From an uncultured Neisseria sp. (GTDB lineage: Bacteria > Pseudomonadota > Gammaproteobacteria > Burkholderiales > Neisseriaceae), in NCBI GenBank assembly GCA_927911515.1, contig CAKMQH010000295.1:1-6451 (forward strand): 6,451 bases of DNA, written 5' to 3'. Shown in pieces: positions 1 through 4,706 of the stretch (its first letter is position 1; every line of letters begins with the position of its first letter). Under the pieces are notes generated by a model that had not been told where the DNA came from, did not search any database, and saw nothing but the letters and a program-made list of their open reading frames with translations. Position numbers and translations under genes: made by a program.

Positions 1-200
1 TATCAAGGTAGCTGCTCCGAAGTCTATTTGGAAAAGTGACCTTCGACAACACGCCGTGGCGACCCAAAGAGCGGCTGAAAAACGCCGTCGAACTGGGCGA
101 CACCAGCCTGATGTTCTTGGTGCATCCGACGCTGACCGACGACGAAATCGCGTTCTGCAAAGAACACATCGAAGCCGTATTGGCAGAAGCCACAGCATAA
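1..200 (+). pseudogene. pglC: 3' end of PglC-like sugar aminotransferase, frameshifted
   Basis: This is the C-terminal end of a DegT/DnrJ/EryC1/StrS-family PLP aminotransferase; the catalytic part lies outside the window. Frame 1 reads YQGSCSEVYLEK and stops at TGA 37-39. Frame 3 then reads FDNTPWRPKERLKNAVELG, followed by TSLMFLVHPTLTDDEI, ending at TAA 198-200. These two pieces are consecutive parts of the family's conserved C-terminus. Adding one A to the run at 32-35 joins them as YLEKVTFDNTPW. In Neisseria, PglC aminates the 4-keto sugar made by PglD, giving the UDP-4-amino sugar for diNAcBac-type glycans. Its position just upstream of pglD matches the known pgl order, which supports the symbol. 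The break may be a sequence error or a real mutation. The gene is also cut by the window edge, so the upstream state is unknown. The family call is firm; the pglC assignment rests on gene order and remembered similarity. Confidence 0.75.
32..39 (+). other. Frameshift site in pglC (A4 run, then in-frame TGA)
   Basis: The sequence gaaaagtga ends frame 1 at the TGA of 37-39, while the conserved C-terminus continues in frame 3 from about 33. One additional A in the run at 32-35 restores a continuous reading frame through VTFDNTPW. The direction is therefore a one-base deletion relative to an intact gene. Confidence 0.7.
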
Positions 201-205
201 AGTAC

Positions 206-243
206 AAACCGCCGCACCCGTATCATCGGGACGGCGGCGGTTT
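206..243 (+). terminator. Terminator-like hairpin after pglC
   Basis: A 9-bp perfect stem pairs aaaccgccg (206-214) with cggcggttt (235-243), and an inner 4-bp stem cccg/cggg (217-220 with 227-230) extends it. It starts six bases after the pglC stop and ends in three T. The GC-rich stem flanked by A on the left and T on the right looks like an intrinsic terminator. The T tract is short, so termination may be partial, and pglC and pglD could still be co-transcribed. The rest of the 193-base gap holds only a 5-bp hairpin (271-285) and the DUS pair at 325-361. I see no convincing promoter there. Confidence 0.55.
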
Positions 244-324
244 ACCGCTTCAGCAAAATAAAAAAGGGAATCGGCAAACAGCCGACACATACGGAAAGCC
301 AATGCTCCTTAGCAATAAACGTCT

Positions 325-361
325 TTTCAGACGACCTTTGCATGACCGAGGTCGTCTGAAA
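325..361 (+). repeat. Inverted pair of DNA uptake sequences
   Basis: Two exact copies of the 12-mer AGGTCGTCTGAA lie in opposite orientation, one on the minus strand at 326-337 and one on the plus strand at 349-360. They form a perfect 13-bp stem (325-337 with 349-361) around an 11-base loop. Neisseriaceae use this sequence to recognise related DNA during transformation, and inverted DUS pairs often double as terminators. Here neither strand has a T tract after the stem, so I treat it as a DUS dimer first. It sits 33 bases before the pglD start, so it would be in the pglD leader if transcription begins upstream. Confidence 0.9.
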
Positions 362-393
362 CCCGCCCACAACATTACTCAGAACATACCAAA

Positions 394-2286
394 ATGAATT
401 TGGAAACCCTGTTATCCCTGCCCCGCAACGTCAAGAAAACCTTCTTCGTCATCCACGACGTTTTGATGATTTTTATCGCCTTTTGGTTTGCGCAAAGCCT
501 CCGAGTCCAATACTCCGACGAATGGGCAAGCATGGCGAACTGGCTTGCCTTCGGCTCGACCGCCTTTTTGACCATCGCCCTGTTTGTCAGACTGGGGCTG
601 TACCGCGCCGTTACCCGCTTCGTCAGCACCCGCGTCCTGACCGCCGCCGCATTCGGCAGCCTGATTTCGGCAGTCTTGTTCTGCCTGACTACCCTGATTT
701 TTGAGCGCAAGCTGCACCTTGCCCTGCCCGTCGTTTATTTCTTGCTGCTGGTCGTCTGTATTACCAGCTCGCGCATGATTCTGCGTGCCATCCTGACCGA
801 CCGCCATAAGAAACAAATGGCGCCCGTCATCATTTACGGTGCAGGACAATCCGGTCGCCAACTGCTGGAAGCCATCAAACAGGTTAACGAATACTCCGCT
901 GTCGCCTTCGTTGACGACAACCCCAAAATCCGCCACACCGTCATCTACGACCTTACCGTCTATGGTCCTGACGACATCCAATCGCTCATCGACCGCTACG
1001 GCGTTGAAAAAATCCTGCTCGCTATCCCCAGCTCCACTCAGGAAGAACGCCGCCGCATCATCCAAAATCTGGAACAATACACATGCGAAGTGCTGACTAT
1101 TCCGGGCATGAAAGACTTGGTGGACGGTAAAATTAAAGTCAGCGCGCTAAAAAAAATCTCCGTCGTCGATTTGCTCGGCCGCGACCCGGTAGCCCCACGC
1201 CCCGAACTCATGGGCGCGGACATCACCGGCAAAACCGTGATGGTCACAGGTGCGGGCGGTTCCATCGGCTCCGAGCTCTGCCGCCAAATCCTGAAATGCC
1301 GTCCGTCCAAATTGCTGCTGTTCGAACTGTCCGAGTTCTCCCTATACAGCATAGACAAAGAATTGCGCGAAACTCAGGCAGCCGCCAGCAGTCAAATCGA
1401 AGTCGTACCCCTGCTTGGTTCTGTACAAAACAAAGAACGCCTGATCAGCGTCATGACCGCGTACGGCGTTGAAACCGTCTATCACGCCGCCGCCTACAAA
1501 CACGTCCCTATGGTCGAGTTCAACACCGTCGAAGGCATACGCAACAACGTCTTCGGTACGCTCTTGTGCGCCCAAGCTGCCGTCGAATCCGGCGTCAGCA
1601 CCTTCGTGCTTATCTCCACCGACAAAGCCGTGCGCCCGACCAACACCATGGGCGCGAGCAAACGCATGGCGGAACTGTGCCTGCAGGCGCTTGCCGCCGA
1701 ACCCAACCAATACACCCGCTTCTGCATGGTGCGTTTTGGCAACGTTTTAGGCTCTTCAGGCTCCGTCGTTCCCGTGTTTGAAAAACAGATCGCCGAAGGC
1801 GGCCCCATCACCCTGACCCACCAAGACATTACCCGCTACTTTATGACCATCCCCGAAGCCGCCCAACTCGTCATTCAAGCAGGCGCAATGGGCAAAGGCG
1901 GCGACGTATTCGTGTTAGATATGGGTGAATCTGTTAAAATCATTGACTTAGCCAAACAAATGATTACGCTTAGCGGCCTGAAATTGAAAGATGCCCAACA
2001 TCCCGACGGCGATATCGAAATTAAAATTACAGGACTGCGTCCGGGCGAAAAACTTTACGAAGAGTTGCTTATTGGAGACGAAGTACAAAAAACCACTCAT
2101 CCCCGAATTATGACCGCCAGCGAAGTAATGCTGCCATGGGCGCAATTAAATGACATAATTATGCGTATGGACTTAGCGTGCTCAAATTCAGACCAACAAA
2201 CCCTGCGCGCCCTGCTGCTCGAAGCCCCTGCCGGCTTTAATCCCAAAGACGATATTTGCGATTTGGTTTGGCAGCAGACACATTAA
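394..2286 (+). CDS. pglD: PglD, UDP-GlcNAc 4,6-dehydratase (membrane-anchored)
   Basis: This 630-residue protein is the first enzyme of neisserial diNAcBac synthesis (equivalent to Campylobacter PglF), converting UDP-GlcNAc to UDP-4-keto-6-deoxy-GlcNAc at the inner membrane. Four hydrophobic segments lie at about 17-36, 50-70, 81-103 and 109-130. A first Rossmann-type domain follows (GAGQSG, 149-154). The catalytic short-chain dehydrogenase domain begins at about 280, with the NAD-binding GAGGSIG at 286-292 and AAAYKHVP at 365-372. The active site shows STDK at 408-411 (T409, D410, K411) and MGASK at 419-423, where Met replaces the usual Tyr of YxxxK, as is typical of these inverting and retaining sugar dehydratases. 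RFGNVLGS (447-454) and LRPGEKLYEELL (548-559) are also family motifs. The length is normal for a full-size PglD and no frameshift is seen. The ATG at 394 has only a weak ribosome-binding site, but the MNLETLLSLPRNVKK start fits my recollection of neisserial PglD. Confidence 0.93.
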   Translation: MNLETLLSLPRNVKKTFFVIHDVLMIFIAFWFAQSLRVQYSDEWASMANWLAFGSTAFLTIALFVRLGLYRAVTRFVSTRVLTAAAFGSLISAVLFCLTTLIFERKLHLALPVVYFLLLVVCITSSRMILRAILTDRHKKQMAPVIIYGAGQSGRQLLEAIKQVNEYSAVAFVDDNPKIRHTVIYDLTVYGPDDIQSLIDRYGVEKILLAIPSSTQEERRRIIQNLEQYTCEVLTIPGMKDLVDGKIKVSALKKISVVDLLGRDPVAPRPELMGADITGKTVMVTGAGGSIGSELCRQILKCRPSKLLLFELSEFSLYSIDKELRETQAAASSQIEVVPLLGSVQNKERLISVMTAYGVETVYHAAAYKHVPMVEFNTVEGIRNNVFGTLLCAQAAVESGVSTFVLISTDKAVRPTNTMGASKRMAELCLQALAAEPNQYTRFCMVRFGNVLGSSGSVVPVFEKQIAEGGPITLTHQDITRYFMTIPEAAQLVIQAGAMGKGGDVFVLDMGESVKIIDLAKQMITLSGLKLKDAQHPDGDIEIKITGLRPGEKLYEELLIGDEVQKTTHPRIMTASEVMLPWAQLNDIIMRMDLACSNSDQQTLRALLLEAPAGFNPKDDICDLVWQQTH

Positions 2287-2320
2287 ACACCCTACCGAAA
2301 AAGCAAAACATTCCACAAAA

Positions 2321-2345
2321 AGGTCGTCTGAAAATTTCAGAGACC
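2321..2345 (+). repeat. DUS with imperfect inverted repeat between pglD and wza
   Basis: An exact AGGTCGTCTGAA occupies 2321-2332. It is followed by tttcagagacc (2335-2345), which pairs with ggtc and tctgaaa of the DUS, leaving one G bulged. This gives an imperfect hairpin with an A/T-rich loop. No T tract follows on the plus strand, so it is unlikely to be a strong terminator for pglD. Read-through into wza, only 85 bases after the pglD stop, is plausible. Confidence 0.75.
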
Positions 2346-2359
2346 CCGATAAGACTGAC

Positions 2360-2364
2360 AAGGA
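2360..2364 (+). promoter_or_regulatory. Ribosome-binding site fixing the wza start at 2372
   Basis: AAGGA lies seven bases before ATG 2372-2374, a good Shine-Dalgarno and spacing. The ATG at 2409 has no such site and would remove most of the signal peptide. This site therefore indicates that 2372 is the ancestral start, even though the frame from it is currently broken. Confidence 0.75.
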
Positions 2365-2371
2365 TACCGAC

Positions 2372-3506
2372 ATGAAAAAAACAGCTTGCCCTCATCAGCC
2401 TGTCTCTGATGGCACTGACCGCCTGTAACAGCAGCACCGTCATCCCCGGCTCCACCATCAACACACGCAACAAAACCATCGTTTACGAAAACGGAGAAAC
2501 CGTAGCAGACACCAAATTCGACAAACGCGTCGCCATCTATCCGATTACCTTCGGTCTCGTTGAAAAAATGCGCAAACCGCCGGTGTTGTCACAAAACAAC
2601 GGTTCGCTTGAGCGCAGCAAAGCCACCTACCGCTACCACATCGGCAAAGGCGACGTATTGAACATCATGGTTTGGGCGCATAACGACCTCAATTCGCCCG
2701 TACAACAAAGCAACCCGCAAACCAACCAAGTCAGCCGCGGCGCCTGGGTGGACGAAGGCGGCTACATCACCTATCCGCTGGTCGGCAAAATCCAAGCGCA
2801 AGGTAAAACCATAGACGAGCTGCAAAACATCCTGACAGGTCGTCTGAAACGCTATCTTAAAAATCCCCAAGTTACCATCAACGTAACCGAATTCCGCTCG
2901 CAACGCGTATCTGTTGCCGGGGCGGTCGGACAAGCCGGACAACTGCCGATTACCAACGTCCCCATGACCATCCTTGATGCCGTCAACCAAGCGGGCGGCG
3001 TGGCGCAAAATGCCGACACCCACCACATCAAATGGACGCACAACGGCGTTGATCGCACCATTTCCCTGCAAAGCATCATGCAGTACGGCGACATGTCGCA
3101 AAACCACCTCTTAAGCAACGGCGACATCGTTTACGTTCCAAACAACAGCAACAGCAAAGTGTACGTTATGGGCGAAGTCGGCCGCCAAGCCACCTTGCCT
3201 ATCGGCAACCACGGCCTGAACCTCACTCAAGCCTTGGGTGAAACCGGCGGCATGAACCAAGCCTTGGCAGACGCAACCGGCGTATTCGTCATCCGCCGTG
3301 CGCCCGAAGATGCGGCCAAACCTATCCATATTTACCAACTTAACCTGAAAGACGCGACCGCTTACGCCTTGGGCAGCGACTTCGACCTGCGTCCGAACGA
3401 CGTTGTTTATGTGACTGCCGCCCCAGTTACCCGTTGGAACCGCGTAGTGTCGCAATTGACCAGCTTCTTCAGCAACGTCAACGCCATCGACAACACGTTC
3501 AAATAA
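2372..3506 (+). CDS. wza: Wza-like outer-membrane polysaccharide export lipoprotein (frameshift near start)
   Basis: This is a homologue of E. coli Wza, the octameric outer-membrane channel that passes capsule or exopolysaccharide to the surface. As written, ATG 2372 runs out of frame to TAA 2426-2428, and an open frame is only available from ATG 2409 (365 residues). Removing one A from the A7 run at 2375-2381 gives MKKQLALISLSLMALTAC, a type II signal peptide with lipobox LTAC (Cys18), and a 377-residue protein, close to E. coli Wza (about 379). In corrected numbering, the polysaccharide export (PES) motif YRYHIGKGDVLNI is near 86-98. SLBB-like domains lie at about 178-252 and 262-347. The C-terminal APVTRWNR motif and amphipathic helix lie at about 350-369, matching the region that crosses the outer membrane in Wza. 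It is followed by wzb and wzc, its usual partners. If the frameshift is real, the lipoprotein would not be made properly from 2372. Confidence 0.9.
2375..2381 (+). other. A7 run causing the wza frameshift
   Basis: Seven A follow the ATG directly. With six A the frame opens into a perfect lipoprotein signal peptide and the whole Wza protein. With seven, translation stops after 18 codons. A run of seven is short for efficient slipped-strand phase variation, so a read error or a fixed mutation is more likely than a true switch. Confidence 0.7.
2837..2848 (+). repeat. DNA uptake sequence inside wza
   Basis: An exact AGGTCGTCTGAA lies within the coding region, read there as part of the peptide TGRLKR. 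The same position in E. coli Wza is, from memory, ITGRLATYI, so the uptake word occupies codons for a conserved TGRL stretch. Confidence 0.9.
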
Positions 3507-3515
3507 CCTGACGGC

Positions 3516-3539
3516 GCCTGACAGCACCTGCTGTCAGGC
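3516..3539 (+). terminator. Strong hairpin between wza and wzb
   Basis: gcctgacag (3516-3524) pairs perfectly with ctgtcaggc (3531-3539) around a six-base loop, ten bases after the wza stop. AAAA and a GC-rich stretch follow, not a T tract, so it does not look like a classic intrinsic terminator. It may stabilise the wza mRNA end or attenuate transcription into wzb. The 162-base gap to wzb also holds degenerate DUS remnants at about 3562-3569 and 3590-3601. I saw no convincing promoter. Confidence 0.5.
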
Positions 3540-3668
3540 AAAACGGCAGGCCGGTTATTTATCGTCTGACGACATATAAACAAAACCCGTTCAGACCGAC
3601 CAAATATCCGACCGCAAACCGTTTTATCATGATTTGACCCTATACAAGAAAAAAATACCGCTTCTCTT

Positions 3669-4142
3669 ATGTTTCAAAATATTTTAGTAGTATGCATGGG
3701 AAATATCTGCCGCTCCCCGATAGCGGAGCGCATCTTGCAGAAAAAGCTGCCCGGACACCGTGTCAGTTCGGCCGGCATCAACGCATTGGCGGGAAAAGAT
3801 GCCGACTTCCAAGCCATTAAAACCGCCCTTAAACACGGCGTAGTCGTTGCCGGACACACCGCCCGCCAACTGACCCCTGAAATGTGCAACGCAGCAGACC
3901 TGATTTTGGTGATGGAGCCGGCCCATATCGATATGGTTGCCGACATCCTGCCTTCCGCGCGCGGAAAAACCTCCTGCTCGCCCAATGGCTGCCCAAGAAA
4001 AACATACCCGACCCGTTCAAACAAAGCAGCGAAATGTTTGAAGCCGTATTCCAACAAATACAAAGCGCAGCCGAGACTTGGGCTGAAAATTGAACGGACC
4101 AACCCCGGCATAACACTCACTTTGCCGGATTCAATCAATTAA
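3669..4142 (+). CDS. wzb: Wzb-like low-molecular-weight protein tyrosine phosphatase (frameshifted C-terminus)
   Basis: Wzb dephosphorylates the Wzc tyrosine kinase in the cytoplasm and is needed for polysaccharide export cycling. The N-terminus, MFQNILVVCMGNICRSPIAER, closely resembles E. coli Wzb. The phosphate-binding loop C-x5-R runs from Cys9 to Arg15. From residue 101 the written frame leaves the family: TSCSPNGCPRKTYPTR continues to TAA at 4140-4142 (157 residues). The true C-terminus is in the -1 frame, reading LLLAQWLPKKNIPDPFKQS and on to AAETWAEN, with stop TGA at 4091-4093. Adding one A in the run at 3965-3969 gives a 141-residue protein, near E. coli Wzb (147). The catalytic acid Asp of the DPF motif is codon 4010-4012 (about residue 115) and is missing from the written frame. 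As written, the protein would probably be inactive. No strong Shine-Dalgarno precedes ATG 3669; the start is chosen by homology. Confidence 0.88.
   Translation: MFQNILVVCMGNICRSPIAERILQKKLPGHRVSSAGINALAGKDADFQAIKTALKHGVVVAGHTARQLTPEMCNAADLILVMEPAHIDMVADILPSARGKTSCSPNGCPRKTYPTRSNKAAKCLKPYSNKYKAQPRLGLKIERTNPGITLTLPDSIN
3965..3971 (+). other. Frameshift site in wzb (A5 run)
   Basis: The frame read from ATG 3669 and the conserved C-terminal frame overlap around aaaaacc. One extra A (or C) restores the family sequence RGK(N/T)LLLAQW. Conserved sequence is intact on both sides, so the break is localised to within a few codons here. Confidence 0.75.
4105..4128 (+). repeat. Small inverted repeat between wzb and wzc
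   Basis: ccggca (4105-4110) pairs with tgccgg (4123-4128) around a 12-base loop. It lies just after the ancestral wzb stop (4091-4093) and before wzc, with no T tract. It may be an mRNA-processing or stabilising hairpin, or chance. If the written wzb frame were real, it would be coding. Confidence 0.3.
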
Positions 4143-4163
4143 ATCCAAACAGAAAGCCTACTG

Positions 4164-4706
4164 ATGTATAAACAATATCCGTCATCAGCATACTCCAACA
4201 ACGACGAAATCGATTTCGGCCAACAACTGCACAATCTGTGGCTGCACAAATCCAAAATCGCCACCGCATTGATTGCGGGCGGCTTGCTCGGTGCCGTTTT
4301 CAGCTTTGCGTCCACGCCTGTCTACCGCGCCGACGCCATGTTGGAAATCGAAACCAAACAAAACCAGATTCTGACCGAAATCAACAACATGCTTTCCAAC
4401 GAGCCGGCGCCTTCCGAAGCCGAAATCGAATTGGTCCAATCCCGCATGGTTATAGGCAAAACCGTTGACGAGCTTCAGCTTGACCAAGAAGTCAAAGCCA
4501 CCTACTTCCCGGTTTTCGGCAACATGGTTCACAACCTCAGCGGCAACGACGATCCGATTTTAAAAATCGGTACAATTTACCGTGTCCGAAGAATGGATCA
4601 ACAAACCTTTCAAACTGACCGTCAAAGACAGCAAAAACTATATCCTGACGCTCCCGAACGGCACAGCCAAAGAAGGCCGCGTCGGCACTCCGCTGAAAAT
4701 CAATAA
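4164..4706 (+). CDS. wzc: Wzc N-terminal fragment (Wzz/chain-length domain), frameshifted
   Basis: This is the front part of one wzc gene spanning 4164-6351. Residues 1-134 match the Wzc N-terminus: a short cytoplasmic segment with NDEIDFGQ, a first membrane helix at about 32-50 (ATALIAGGLLGAVFSFAS), then the periplasmic TPVYRADAMLEIE and SEAEIELVQSRMVIGKTVDEL, all typical of the Wzz domain that sets polysaccharide chain length. After LSGNDDPILK (residue 134) the frame loses similarity and runs into a basic tail (RRMDQQTFQTDRQRQQKL) before stopping at 4706. Removing one A from the run at 4562-4566 carries the gene on as ILKSVQFTVSEEW into the next entry, giving a 728-residue protein (E. coli Wzc is about 720). 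ATG 4164 is preceded by a modest purine-rich agaaag. The gene lies 70 bases after the ancestral wzb stop. Confidence 0.88.
   Translation: MYKQYPSSAYSNNDEIDFGQQLHNLWLHKSKIATALIAGGLLGAVFSFASTPVYRADAMLEIETKQNQILTEINNMLSNEPAPSEAEIELVQSRMVIGKTVDELQLDQEVKATYFPVFGNMVHNLSGNDDPILKIGTIYRVRRMDQQTFQTDRQRQQKLYPDAPERHSQRRPRRHSAENQ
4562..4566 (+). other. Frameshift site in wzc (A5 run)
   Basis: Before the A-run the frame from 4164 is Wzc-like; after it the frame of the downstream kinase fragment is. Four A instead of five joins them as PILKSVQFTVSEEW. This is a one-base insertion relative to the intact gene. The break falls inside the periplasmic domain, not at a natural domain border. Confidence 0.75.

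Noticed and set aside
37..39. In-frame TGA in pglC as a selenocysteine codon.
   Set aside because: The frame after the TGA does not continue the family sequence; the conserved C-terminus is in another frame, so a one-base shift explains it better.
271..285. Small hairpin tcggc-aaaca-gccga before pglD.
   Set aside because: Only a 5-bp stem with no T tract or relation to a start site; too short to separate from chance.
412..1077. A 221-residue open frame on the minus strand inside pglD.
   Set aside because: Antisense to a clear membrane and dehydratase gene, rich in D/G/Q in the manner of a shadow frame, with no motif and no believable start context.
2409..2411. ATG 2409 as the native start of Wza.
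   Set aside because: It would leave only MALTAC before the lipid-modified Cys, without the hydrophobic signal core, and has no good ribosome-binding site. ATG 2372 has AAGGA at a spacing of seven and a full signal peptide once one A is removed.
3634..3662. A promoter before wzb (TTGACC at 3634-3639, TATACA at 3641-3646).
   Set aside because: The two elements are adjacent, not about 17 bases apart, and neither has a good partner at the right spacing.
4562..4566. Programmed ribosomal frameshifting in wzc.
   Set aside because: The shift needed is +1, which A-run slippery sites (normally -1) do not provide, and no supporting structure or stop-codon arrangement is seen. An error in the A-run is simpler.
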